From contig NZ_FOXI01000001.1 in the NCBI RefSeq assembly GCF_900115675.1, positions 310,001-374,000 of the forward strand: DNA of 64,000 bases, read 5' to 3'. Shown here one piece after another: positions 7,947-15,662 of the stretch. How positions within the stretch are numbered: position 1 is the first letter of the stretch; every line of letters begins with the position of its first letter. A model generated the notes under the pieces. It was given only the letters and a program-made list of their open reading frames with translations. It was not told where the DNA came from and searched no databases. The DNA is from Halolamina pelagica (lineage in GTDB: Archaea; Halobacteriota; Halobacteria; Halobacteriales; Haloferacaceae). The translations under genes were made by a program, and so were the position numbers.

Positions 7947-10169
7947 ATGTCCGGTCGGTCCCCGTTCCCCGCGTCGCGCTCCGCATCACTCTCGGCCGCC
8001 GTCGACGCCGTCCGTACCCGACTCGACCGCGGTCGGGTCGCGATCCTCCTGCTCGGACTCGTCGCCGCGGTGGTCTCCTTCCTCGTCGCGACCCGGGTGT
8101 TCCCGTACCACTCGCTCAACCACGACGAGGGCGTCTACCTCCAGCAGGCCGAACTGCTGCTCTCGGGGCGGCTGTTCCTCCGCCCGCCCGTCGACGGCCC
8201 GTTCCGGCCGTGGTTCTTCGTCGAGAGCGCCCAGGGACTGTACTCGAAGTACCAACCCGTCCCGGCCGCAGCCTTCGCGCTCGGTCGCGTCCTCGGGGGC
8301 TATCCGATCGCGCTGGCGGGGATCTCCGCGGGGGTCGTGGGCGGTACAGCCGCGCTGGCCCGCGAACTGTACGACTGGCGCGTCGGCGTCGTCGCCGGCG
8401 TCCTCGTGCTCGCGTCGCCGCTCTTTCTCGTCCAGTCGGGGGTGTACCTCCCCTACGCGCTGACGGCGGCGCTGGAACTCTGCTTCGCGGTCGCCTACCT
8501 CCGGGGCGAGCGAACTGAGAGCCGACGGTCGGCGGCGGTCGCCGGCGGGGCGATCGCCCTCGCCTTCTTCGCCCGGCCGTACACCGCCGTGCTGTTCGCG
8601 TCGCCGTTCATCCTCCACGCTGTCGGCACGCTCGCCCGCTCTGGCGCGTGGCGGGCGCCTGTCGCGCAGGTCGGCGAGGCGCGGTTCGGACCGATCGACG
8701 ACGACCAGCGCGCGCTGTTCGGCCGCCGACTCGCGACTGCCGGCCTCGGGATCGCCGGCGTCCTGGCCGCGCTGGGGTACAACGTGCTCGTGACGGGCGA
8801 ACCGCTCGTCTTCCCGTACCAGGCGTTCGCGCCACACGACGGGATCGGCTTCGGCCACCGCGAGATCCTGGGCCACGAGGAGACCTACACGCTCGAACTC
8901 GGGATCGAGTCGAACAGGCGCGTGCTCACTCAGCTGTTCACCGACTGGGTGGCGATGGGCGTCGTGGGCGCCGGGCTCGCGGCCGCGGGCGTGCTGGCGA
9001 CCGCGGGCTCGGCGATCCGCGGACGGGTCCGGGACGCGACCGACCGCGCGTCGACGGCGCTCGTGGCGCGCCGAGCGATCGTCGCCGGCATGTTCGTCTC
9101 GATCGCGGCGGGCAACGTCGCGTTCTGGGGCAACTTCAACATCCTCGGGGCGCTCGGCGTCGAGGACGACGGGCTCATCCACAGCCTCGGGCCGTACTAC
9201 CACTACGACCTGCTCGTCCCGACCGCGGTGTTCGGCGCCGTCGCCGCGGTTTGGGCGGCCGACCGGCTGGGCAGCGTCGCCGAGCCGCGCCTCCCGGATC
9301 GACTGACGGCCGGGCGCATCGCCGTCGCCGTCCTGGTCGTGGCGGCGGGCGTCGCCGCCCCCGTCGCTGTCGCGACCGCGGAACGGCCGCTGGAACACAA
9401 CACGGGAATCAGCGAGGAGCTCGCGGCCGCGTACGAACCGTTCGAGGCGGAAGGCGGGATCTCGGCCGGGAACGCTGCGCTCGGGGGGAACCAGACCGAC
9501 GAGCGGACGCTCACCTTCCTCCCGCCGGTGTACGGGCCGTGGCTGAACCACCCGTTCCAGGCGGTCCGGAACGATCCCGACTTCGACGGGCCGTCGCTGT
9601 ACGCCATCGGCGATTACGACGAACTCGACGTGGCCGCCGCGAACCCCGAGCACGACCTCCGGCGGTACGTGATCCGTGGCCCGTGGAACCCCGTCGACGG
9701 CGAGTCCGTGACCGCCGAACTCCGGCCCGTCGAGCGCGTCTCGGGCGAGTCAGTTCGCCTCGACGCCGCCGTCGGCGTCCCCGAGGCCGCGGAGTCGGTG
9801 TCGATCCGCGTCGGCGGCGACGCCGGGGAGACCTACGCCGCCGCGGACGCTAGTGAGGGGACGCTCGGGGTGATGCTCACCGTGAACGAGAGCACGGCGC
9901 GCCTCGCCGGCGAGGGCATCGACGAGCCGGGAACGTTCGCCGTCGGAGACCGCGACGAACTCACCCTCACGGTGTTCGTCTCCACCGGGCCGAGCACGGG
10001 GTTCAGCTACCAGCTCGTCTTCCCGGTCGACACTAGTGGCGAGGAAGTGCGCGCGCTGTCGCCGACCAAGGAACGCTGCCCCGTACCGGACCGCTGCGTG
10101 CCCGCGGGGCTGGGGCCGTCGCCGCCCGGCCAGTTCGCGAACGCGACAGTCGTGGCCGGTTCCGAGTAG
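7947..10169 (+). CDS. GT-C type membrane glycosyltransferase (GT39/PMT-like)
   Basis: 740 aa, starting at the base after the ATPase stop, so it is the last gene of the iron operon. The first membrane segment is followed by 'HSLNHDEGVYLQQAELLLSG', the outward loop with the acidic pair typical of GT-C enzymes that use polyprenyl-phosphate sugars. Roughly ten to twelve hydrophobic segments run to about residue 480, then a soluble beta-rich C-terminal domain of about 250 residues faces outward. Role: transfer of a sugar from a lipid carrier to a surface protein or lipid. Acceptor and sugar are unknown. Confidence 0.72.
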   Translation: MSGRSPFPASRSASLSAAVDAVRTRLDRGRVAILLLGLVAAVVSFLVATRVFPYHSLNHDEGVYLQQAELLLSGRLFLRPPVDGPFRPWFFVESAQGLYSKYQPVPAAAFALGRVLGGYPIALAGISAGVVGGTAALARELYDWRVGVVAGVLVLASPLFLVQSGVYLPYALTAALELCFAVAYLRGERTESRRSAAVAGGAIALAFFARPYTAVLFASPFILHAVGTLARSGAWRAPVAQVGEARFGPIDDDQRALFGRRLATAGLGIAGVLAALGYNVLVTGEPLVFPYQAFAPHDGIGFGHREILGHEETYTLELGIESNRRVLTQLFTDWVAMGVVGAGLAAAGVLATAGSAIRGRVRDATDRASTALVARRAIVAGMFVSIAAGNVAFWGNFNILGALGVEDDGLIHSLGPYYHYDLLVPTAVFGAVAAVWAADRLGSVAEPRLPDRLTAGRIAVAVLVVAAGVAAPVAVATAERPLEHNTGISEELAAAYEPFEAEGGISAGNAALGGNQTDERTLTFLPPVYGPWLNHPFQAVRNDPDFDGPSLYAIGDYDELDVAAANPEHDLRRYVIRGPWNPVDGESVTAELRPVERVSGESVRLDAAVGVPEAAESVSIRVGGDAGETYAAADASEGTLGVMLTVNESTARLAGEGIDEPGTFAVGDRDELTLTVFVSTGPSTGFSYQLVFPVDTSGEEVRALSPTKERCPVPDRCVPAGLGPSPPGQFANATVVAGSE

Positions 10170-10180
10170 CGAAGTGGGTA

Positions 10181-10411
10181 CTACTGCCGGTCGGCGTCGG
10201 GGTGAACACGTTCTCGGATCGGTTCCCACCACCAACGCCACTTCCGGACGAACAGCACGCCGCCGAGCCACAGCGAGGCCCACAGGACCCCGATATCGCC
10301 GGTGTAGAGGCCGTATAGCGGAAGGACAGCTAGGAGGGCGACGAACAGGAGGAGCGGACTGGAGATGAACCGGGTGCGGGACCCGCCCGATCGTTGTCGC
10401 GATCGACGCAA
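10181..10411 (-). CDS. Small two-segment membrane protein, unknown function
   Basis: 76 aa with an Arg-rich N-terminus, two hydrophobic segments (FISSPLLLFVALLAVLPLYG and IGVLWASLWLGGVLFV) and a Trp/Arg-rich 'RKWRWWWEPIRERV' tail. It begins 24 bases after the GT2 gene on the same strand and ends 11 bases from the stop of the GT-C gene. It is probably co-transcribed with the GT2 gene. No family is recognised. A run of five T lies just upstream on this strand and could partly terminate the GT2 transcript. Confidence 0.6.
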   Translation of the reverse strand: MRRSRQRSGGSRTRFISSPLLLFVALLAVLPLYGLYTGDIGVLWASLWLGGVLFVRKWRWWWEPIRERVHPDADRQ

Positions 10412-10435
10412 AAAGTCTGCCTCGGGGGACGAACG

Positions 10436-11137
10436 TCAGAAGAAACTCGTTACCTGCCGCCTGCGCTCCTGTGCACAGACCCGGAGGATCGAGCCGGCGA
10501 TCTCCGCGCCGCCCGAGAACGGGTCGAGTTTGGTCTCGCCGAGACGCTCGTCGTAGGCGATCGGTTCCTCGCGCACCTCGTAGCCCCGCATCGTCGGCCG
10601 GATGAGCAGTTCCGCCGAGAGCCCGGTGTTCTCGGTCCAGGTGATCTCCTCGATCACGTCCTCGCGGTAGGCGCGCATCCCCGTCGTCACGTCGTGGAGG
10701 TACTCGCCGGCGAGCACGCTCGACAGTCCGGCGAACGCGTAGTTGCCGAAGCGGTTCATCGTCGGCATCGTGTCGGCGCCGTGGTAGAGCCGGTCGCCGC
10801 TGACCACGTCGTACCCCTCGTTGATCAGGTCGAGGAAGTCCGGGATGCGCTCCATCGGGTAGGTGCCGTCGCAGTCGGTCGTGATCCGCACGGGGTTCGT
10901 CGCGGAGAGTAGCGCCTCACAGACCGCGTAGCCGTACCCCTGTGGCTCCTGATCAATCACGGTCGCGCCGTGATCGCGGGCGATCTCGGCGGTGCCGTCG
11001 GTGGAACTGTCGACGACGACCACTTCGGCCTGCCCGTCCGTCGCTGCCTCGATGTCCTCGAGTACGGGGCCGATCGCCTCGGCCTCGTTGTAACTGCCCA
11101 TCACGACGCTCACGTCGTCGAGCTCGTAGTCGCTCAT
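10436..11137 (-). CDS. GT2 family glycosyltransferase (dolichol-phosphate mannosyltransferase-like)
   Basis: 233 aa, cytoplasmic, no membrane tail. 'VSVVMGSYNEAEAIGPVLEDI' is the GT2 N-terminus, 'VVVDSSTDGTAEIA' the nucleotide loop, and 'ITTDCDGTYP' the DxD motif. 'TGLSAELLIRPTMRGYEVREEPIAY' matches DPM1/GtrB-type enzymes that load a sugar onto a polyprenyl phosphate. Such a lipid-linked sugar is the donor used by GT-C enzymes like the one encoded convergently at 7947, so the two may act in sequence. This link is inferred from position only. Confidence 0.82.
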   Translation of the reverse strand: MSDYELDDVSVVMGSYNEAEAIGPVLEDIEAATDGQAEVVVVDSSTDGTAEIARDHGATVIDQEPQGYGYAVCEALLSATNPVRITTDCDGTYPMERIPDFLDLINEGYDVVSGDRLYHGADTMPTMNRFGNYAFAGLSSVLAGEYLHDVTTGMRAYREDVIEEITWTENTGLSAELLIRPTMRGYEVREEPIAYDERLGETKLDPFSGGAEIAGSILRVCAQERRRQVTSFF

Positions 11138-11216
11138 GGATACGGCGTCGTGCCGGACTGGTTTAGGCTTGCCGAAAACGCTTCCAGAACCCCCCCGACG
11201 TTTCCGGAGCGAATCG

Positions 11217-11223
11217 GCTTTAA
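11217..11223 (+). promoter_or_regulatory. TATA-type promoter of the SDR gene
   Basis: CTTTAAG preceded by CGAAT (BRE-like), 25-31 bases before the ATG at 11248. This spacing implies a leaderless transcript, normal in haloarchaea. Confidence 0.55.
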
Positions 11224-11247
11224 GGGTCTACGGAGCAACGTTCGGGT

Positions 11248-12039
11248 ATGGATCTGGAACTCGACGGCACGAGTGCGCTAGTGACGGCATCGAGCAGCGG
11301 CCTCGGCAAGGCGTCGGCGACGGCGCTGGCCCGCGAGGGCGCGAACGTGGTCGTCAACGGCCGGGACGAGGGGCGACTCGCCGAGGCCGTCGACGAGATC
11401 GACGCCGTCGGCGACGGCGAGGTCGTCGGCGTGCAGGGCGACCTGACCGAGAAGGCGGACATCGAGCATCTCGTCGAGCGGACCGTCGATGAGTTCGGCG
11501 GCATTGACACGCTGGTCACGAGCGCCGGCGGCCCGCCCAGCGGCGCGTTCATGGACACCGACGACGAGGACTGGTACGAGGCGTTCGACCTGCTGGTGAT
11601 GAGCGCGGTCCGGACCGTTCGTGAGGCGGCACCCCACCTGAAGGAGTCCGATCAGGGGACGATGACGTTCGTCACCTCCCGCTCGGTGAAGGAGGCCATC
11701 GACTCGCTGGTGCTCTCGAACTCCGTCCGGATGGCCGTGATCGGCCTCGAGAAGACGCTCTCGCAGGAACTCGCGCCCGAGGTCCGCTCGAACGCGGTGC
11801 TGCCGGGCCCCCACGAGACCTCCCGGATCGAGGACCTGGTGGAGCAGGCCGTCGACCGCGGCGACTACGACGACTACGAGGAGGGGCTGGCCGACTGGGG
11901 CGACGGCATCCCGCTCGAGCGCATCGGCGACCCGATGGAGCTCGGCGAGACCGTGGCGTTCCTCTCCTCGCCGAAGTCCTCCTACATCAACGGCGTCGCG
12001 CTCCCCATCGAGGGCGGTGCCGGCGCGAGCAACCTCTGA
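11248..12039 (+). CDS. SDR family protein without the YxxxK catalytic pair
   Basis: 263 aa. The Rossmann fold is typical: 'ALVTASSSGLGKASATALA' for dinucleotide binding, 'VVNGRD' (NADP preference likely), 'LVTSAGGPPSG' for the NNAG-like segment, and Ser in 'FVTSRSVKEA'. At the active site the YxxxK motif is replaced by Ser157-x3-Arg161 (LVLSNSVRMAVIGL). The C-terminal 'VAFLSSPKSSYINGVALPIEGG' is canonical. This matches a known subgroup of archaeal and bacterial SDRs labelled 3-oxoacyl-ACP reductase-like, in which the Tyr is absent. Chemistry may differ from ketoreduction. It is a single gene with its own leaderless promoter. Confidence 0.85.
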   Translation: MDLELDGTSALVTASSSGLGKASATALAREGANVVVNGRDEGRLAEAVDEIDAVGDGEVVGVQGDLTEKADIEHLVERTVDEFGGIDTLVTSAGGPPSGAFMDTDDEDWYEAFDLLVMSAVRTVREAAPHLKESDQGTMTFVTSRSVKEAIDSLVLSNSVRMAVIGLEKTLSQELAPEVRSNAVLPGPHETSRIEDLVEQAVDRGDYDDYEEGLADWGDGIPLERIGDPMELGETVAFLSSPKSSYINGVALPIEGGAGASNL

Positions 12040-12047
12040 ATCAGCAG

Positions 12048-12350
12048 CTACGGCTCCATCCGGAGCGCGTAGATGATGCAGAGCAGCCCCGCGATCTCGA
12101 GCGTCTGGATGAGCGCCTGAACCAAGGGTTCGGAAAGTGACGGGAACAGCAAGGTTATCACCACTATCGGAACCGGCAGGCCGAGGATGATGCCGAAGCC
12201 GATGGCCAGATACAGCATCGGCCGACTGTCGTTGCGCCGATACCCGCGGTAGGCGAGGTAGGCGATGAACAGGCCTAGCGCCGCACCGACCATCTCGTAG
12301 GCCTGGAGGAACGGGCGGATTGCTTCGCCGATCTGGAGTACTCCGAGCAT
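12048..12350 (-). CDS. Three-segment membrane protein paired with a winged-helix regulator (DUF7521-like)
   Basis: 100 aa with three hydrophobic segments (about residues 18-36, 46-69 and 80-96). It starts one base after the stop of the regulator gene, so both are on one transcript. Haloarchaeal genomes often place such a small three-segment protein directly after an ArsR-like winged-helix gene, and I assign it to that class. A membrane sensor or anchor for the regulator is possible but unproven. Confidence 0.65.
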   Translation of the reverse strand: MLGVLQIGEAIRPFLQAYEMVGAALGLFIAYLAYRGYRRNDSRPMLYLAIGFGIILGLPVPIVVITLLFPSLSEPLVQALIQTLEIAGLLCIIYALRMEP

Positions 12351-12351
12351 C

Positions 12352-12693
12352 TCAGATGTTCTCGATCAGGCGGGTGAACCGGTCGGACATGTCCTCCCGG
12401 CGGTCGATCTCGAGGCGGAGTTCGCCGTCGACGAGTTCGACGGTCACGCGCCGGAGGTTCGGCGCGTACACCTGTTTGTGGTGGCCACTCTCCGGATCCG
12501 GCCGGGTCTGTTCCTCGATCAAGTCACGCTCGCGGAGCTGTTCGAGCCGGCGGTAGATCGTCGGTCCCGACGCGTCACACCGCTGTTTGAGTTCGCTTGC
12601 GGACATAGGTTCTCGACTCGTCTGAGTGAGGATAGCCCGGGCTGTCTCGTCCTCCAGCAGCCCTGCGACGGCCTCGATCTTCGCCTCACTCAC
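12352..12693 (-). CDS. Winged-helix (ArsR-like) transcriptional regulator
   Basis: 113 aa from a GTG at 12693. A longer open frame exists upstream, but it crosses the promoter and lacks halophile-like protein sequence. 'LLEDETARAILTQTSREPMS' and 'ELKQRCDASGPTIYRRLEQL' form the HTH, and 'RDLIEEQTRPDPESGHHKQVY' the wing. The C-terminal part (RRVTVELVDGELRLEID) may dimerise. A TTTAGGTACTTTT element lies about 30 bases upstream. It is divergent from the CPBP protease gene, with an inverted repeat between them, suggesting control of that gene and of itself. Confidence 0.8.
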   Translation of the reverse strand: MSEAKIEAVAGLLEDETARAILTQTSREPMSASELKQRCDASGPTIYRRLEQLRERDLIEEQTRPDPESGHHKQVYAPNLRRVTVELVDGELRLEIDRREDMSDRFTRLIENI

Positions 12694-12735
12694 TGTGGCC
12701 CAGTTGTTGGCAAAAGTACCTAAAGAGCTACCGAA

Positions 12736-12754
12736 CGCTTCAGCAGCTGAAGCG
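12736..12754. promoter_or_regulatory. Inverted repeat CGCTTCAG-CAG-CTGAAGCG between divergent genes
   Basis: Perfect eight-base arms with a three-base centre, midway between the winged-helix gene (start 12693, minus) and the CPBP gene (start 12800, plus). The position and symmetry fit an operator for the adjacent dimeric regulator. Confidence 0.5.
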
Positions 12755-12799
12755 CTGCCTCCCGCTCTATCGGGTGCCCTCTCGAAGTCGGGTGTACAG

Positions 12800-13672
12800 A
12801 TGGCTGCTCCCCTACTCGACGCAGTCGACCGATACCCCGCTGCAACGTACTTCACACTTACCCTGGCCCTCTCGTGGGGCACGTGGTTTCCAGTCCTCTC
12901 GGCCGTCGACGGACCGATGGTCAAGGTCGCCGCCATCCCCGGCGCGTTCGGCCCGCTTGCGGCTGCCGCTCTCGTTACCCGCTTGCGTGGCGAGTCCGTC
13001 CGCGGCTGGCTCGGGTCGACGCTCGACTGGCGCCGCGCGCCGCGGTGGTACGCCGCCGCGTTTGCGGTCCCCATCGGCGTCAGCATCGCGATGGGCGTCG
13101 TGATGGTCGCGTTGGCTGGCGGCATCGACGAGTCGGCCGTTCCCCCCGCACTCGGGGGGTTCGCGATCAACATGGTGTTCGCCACGCTGCTCGGCGGTGG
13201 CCAGGAGGAGTTCGGCTGGCGCGGGTTCGCGCTTCCGCATCTGCAGAGCCGCTACGGCGCGCTGACTGCGAGCGTCGTCGTCGGTGCCGTCTGGGCGTTG
13301 TGGCACGCGCCGATGTTCGCCTTCGGCGTATACGAGACGGTGCCCGCGGGGTACGCAGCGTTCGTCGTCGTCGCCTCCGTCGTGTTCACGTGGCTGTACA
13401 ACAGCTCTCGGGCCTGTGTGCCCGCAGCGATCCTCATGCACGGGACGCTCAACGCGAGCGTGAACGTCCCGCTGCAGTTCGTGGGCGGCCCGTCGGCGCT
13501 TCCTGTTCCGTTCACGACGCTACTGGTCGGCGGGTTCGGGCTGCTGGCACTGGCACTGGTGGCACGCTACGGGCCACAGAGACTCGCCGCCGGGGAGGCA
13601 CAGACGCCGACGTGGGCAAATGAGCGACCTGAACGTCGATCCGCGGCCGACGCGTCGGAGGTGGACGCATGA
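12800..13672 (+). CDS. CPBP family intramembrane glutamic endopeptidase (CAAX/bacteriocin-processing type)
   Basis: 290 aa, about eight membrane segments. The ATG at 12800 was chosen because upstream codons run into the regulator gene and are not hydrophobic. Motif 1 'GGGQEEFGWRGFALP' carries the EExxxR pair, motif 2 is 'WALWHAPMF' with the FxxxH-type His, and 'ILMHGTLNAS' supplies the HxxxN/S motif. CPBP proteases cleave prenylated proteins or peptides within the membrane; targets in archaea are mostly unknown. It overlaps the next gene by four bases and is divergent from the winged-helix regulator. Confidence 0.85.
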   Translation: MAAPLLDAVDRYPAATYFTLTLALSWGTWFPVLSAVDGPMVKVAAIPGAFGPLAAAALVTRLRGESVRGWLGSTLDWRRAPRWYAAAFAVPIGVSIAMGVVMVALAGGIDESAVPPALGGFAINMVFATLLGGGQEEFGWRGFALPHLQSRYGALTASVVVGAVWALWHAPMFAFGVYETVPAGYAAFVVVASVVFTWLYNSSRACVPAAILMHGTLNASVNVPLQFVGGPSALPVPFTTLLVGGFGLLALALVARYGPQRLAAGEAQTPTWANERPERRSAADASEVDA

Positions 13673-14010
13673 GACTCGCACGCCGCGCACTCCCGGAACT
13701 CTCCTCGTTCGCCCTGGTCGTCGCGACTGTCGCCGCCGGCGTCGTCGTCGCGCCCGCGCTCCCCGAGTGGATGATTGTCGGCTGGCACGTCGGACTCGAC
13801 GGGGAGGCCACGGTCACGCGCGGCCCGCGCCTGGTCGGACTGGTCGCCGTCCCCGCGGTAACGGCCACGCTGTACGTCGTGCTGCGTGTCACGCGCCTCG
13901 CCCTCGACGAGGGGTACGGCGTCGACACGCGTCCGTTCGAGGCACTGGCTCACCTCGTGCTCGCGGCGCTGGCGTTCGGGCAGGGGTGGCTGCTCGCGGT
14001 GAACCTCTGA
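13669..14010 (+). CDS. Small membrane protein, DUF1648-like
   Basis: 113 aa, three hydrophobic segments. Its ATG overlaps the stop of the CPBP protease (ATGA). 'LPEWMIVGWHVGLDGEATVTRG' resembles the DUF1648 segment of SdpI-like membrane proteins (P-x-H-x-G). In bacteria DUF1648 proteins sit in immunity or signalling loci for secreted peptides, and CPBP proteases process such peptides, so the pairing is suggestive. Function here is unknown. Confidence 0.6.
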   Translation: MRLARRALPELSSFALVVATVAAGVVVAPALPEWMIVGWHVGLDGEATVTRGPRLVGLVAVPAVTATLYVVLRVTRLALDEGYGVDTRPFEALAHLVLAALAFGQGWLLAVNL

Positions 14011-14095
14011 GTCGGGAACACCATCGCTGTGGCTGGTTGGCGAGACAACGACTCCGAGAACGAGGTACTGCTGTCGCTCAGTGTGTTGAGCGGAC

Positions 14096-14119
14096 GGGGT
14101 AGGTCAGTCAGCCTACCCC
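14096..14119. other. Hairpin GGGGTAGG-N8-CCTACCCC in an intergenic region
   Basis: Perfect eight-base arms around the loop TCAGTCAG. It lies in 14011-14254, which has no convincing gene: the frames here do not look like halophile protein. It could be a terminator stem for the CPBP operon, part of a small RNA, or the remnant of an insertion-sequence end. Confidence 0.4.
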
Positions 14120-14254
14120 AACGTGCAGAGCACGCGGGGCGAAAGGGACTGCTGACCGTGCCGTCCACCTCTCCCTCCCCGCTATCGCTACAAAACCCCT
14201 CCGATACATCGACCCGACGTGGACCGATGCGTTCGTTCGACCGTCAGAACCGAC

Positions 14255-14362
14255 CTACCCCGTTGGCAGGGACGCCCCGCACTCGGGGCACTCCTCGTCG
14301 ACGACGGTCACCTGGAGGTCACACTCGGGGCAGTAGTCGCGGTAGCACGCGTCGTCACCCAT
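14255..14362 (-). CDS. 35-residue zinc-ribbon micro-protein
   Basis: Short frame from ATG to TAG containing two CPEC knuckles (residues 11-14 and 25-28) separated by an acidic beta-like stretch, plus Cys6. The layout is that of a minimal zinc ribbon or rubredoxin-like fold that binds one zinc. Haloarchaea encode many such proteins, often as adaptors of unknown function. It lies 93 bases beyond the stop side of the flavoprotein gene on the same strand. Composition and the twin CPEC motifs make it a real gene despite its size. Confidence 0.72.
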   Translation of the reverse strand: MGDDACYRDYCPECDLQVTVVDEECPECGASLPTG

Positions 14363-14467
14363 GGCCGGGGACACGTACCGGAGGCGGATAGTCGTTTTCG
14401 GCGCCGCGTCGTCGATACGCGTTCAGACTCGGCGAGGAGGGAGATCGAGAGAGTATCCGGCCCGTGC

Positions 14468-15055
14468 TTACGCCTCGTCGACCATGCCGCCGAACGTCGA
14501 CTCGGCGTCGGCCGGGACGTCGAAGTCGTGGTAGTGTTCGCCCTTCTCCTTGCTCAGGATGTTGAGCGCGGCGGCGGCGCCGTCGCCGGCGGAGATCACG
14601 GCCTGCCACTCCTCGGCGCGGACCATCGCACCCGTCGCGTAGGCGTCCGCGACGCTGGTCTCCATCGTCACGTCGGCGTCGACGACGCCCTCGTCGGTGA
14701 GTTCACAGCCCAGACCTTCCGCGAGGTCGCGGTTCGCCCCGGTAGCGAGCACGACGTAGGACGCCTCGTGCTCGGCCTCCTCCGTCGTGACGCTGAAGCC
14801 GTCGCCGCTCTCGGCCACGGCGGTCACCTCCTCGCCCTGCTTGCGTTCGACGCCGAAGCTGTCGACCTGCTTGCGGAGCGTGTCAATGAACGCCGAGCCG
14901 TCCTGCGAGCCGACGCCGGGGTAGTTGAACAGGTGGGCCTTGTGCATCCACGTCCCGTCGGTGTCGAACACCGTAGTCTCGAGCCCGTTCTTCTGGGTGA
15001 ACAGTGCCGCACTCAGGCCGGCGGGGCCGCCGCCGACGACGATTACGTCAGTCAC
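14468..15055 (-). CDS. Short thioredoxin-reductase-like FAD protein
   Basis: 195 aa from a GTG at 15055; the longer frame upstream is Thr/Gly-rich filler. 'DVIVVGGGPAGLSAALFTQ' binds FAD, 'YVVLATGANRD' is the second FAD contact, and 'VADAYATGAMVRAEEWQAVISAGDGAAAALNI' is the C-terminal FAD motif. The NADPH-binding domain and the CxxC redox centre of true thioredoxin reductases (about 310 aa) are absent, so the FAD domain is continuous. Haloarchaea have several such short proteins; their electron partners are unknown. Confidence 0.78.
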   Translation of the reverse strand: MTDVIVVGGGPAGLSAALFTQKNGLETTVFDTDGTWMHKAHLFNYPGVGSQDGSAFIDTLRKQVDSFGVERKQGEEVTAVAESGDGFSVTTEEAEHEASYVVLATGANRDLAEGLGCELTDEGVVDADVTMETSVADAYATGAMVRAEEWQAVISAGDGAAAALNILSKEKGEHYHDFDVPADAESTFGGMVDEA

Positions 15056-15263
15056 AGGCCTCAGTTCGGCCGCTCTCCCCCTAACTCTTTGCACGGTGGC
15101 AGGCCCGAACCCCGGGCCCTCAGTGGTCCCCAGGTCGGTATCCTCCGTGTCCGGCGTCCATCCTGGGTGCCCGCCCGCGTCGGTATCGAAAGTCAATCCG
15201 AGTTTTCACGAGCGATAACCCCCACAAAAGATTTAACAGTAGTTGGATCATCTGCCCGAGTGA

Positions 15264-15608
15264 ATGCTGGAGCGTAGCTACTCGCGAATGGGTGTGACGG
15301 GCGAGTTACTGCTCGTCGCGTCGGTCCTCACCCTGGTGCCGTCGTGGGTCGGGGGCGCCGAGTTGCTCTCGTCCGTCGGGATGGGGAACCTCCCGGCAGT
15401 CCTCGTCGGCGGCGCCGTGGCGTGGGGACGCGGCGCCCTCTCGGCGGCGATCCTGCTGCGCCGCTGGCGCCGCGGATCGCTGATCCTGAACGAGCGGTGG
15501 TTCCGCGACGCACTGGAGACGGCGGCCGGTCGGAGCCGGCTGGCCGAGTACCCGACGCCGGCGCCCGGTCCCGTCTCGTTGTCTGCCGGCGGCGCGGGCT
15601 CGGTCTGA
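15264..15608 (+). CDS. Hypothetical membrane protein
   Basis: 114 aa with two hydrophobic segments (TGELLLVASVLTLVPSWVGG and a Gly/Ala-rich one near residues 45-65) and a polar C-terminus rich in Pro, Gly and Ser. An AT-rich patch with AAAAGATTTAAC lies about 30-40 bases upstream and is a likely promoter. No family is recognised. It precedes the ABC exporter genes by 54 bases and may be co-transcribed with them. Confidence 0.55.
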   Translation: MLERSYSRMGVTGELLLVASVLTLVPSWVGGAELLSSVGMGNLPAVLVGGAVAWGRGALSAAILLRRWRRGSLILNERWFRDALETAAGRSRLAEYPTPAPGPVSLSAGGAGSV

Positions 15609-15662
15609 TCACGTGCCCGCCGAGAACGAACGCTTTACCCGCCGCCGTTGCCCACCTCGACT

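Noticed and set aside
11162-11177. TTTAGG-N4-CCGAAA as a third copy of the putative iron box
   Set aside because: The right arm is degenerate and the CCTAAA on the minus strand fits a plain TATA box for the GT2 gene, so I do not count it as an operator.
14029-14391. 120-codon plus-strand frame over the intergenic hairpin
   Set aside because: Composition is basic and Pro/Ser/Thr-rich, unlike halophile proteins, and it runs antisense through the twin-CPEC micro-protein.
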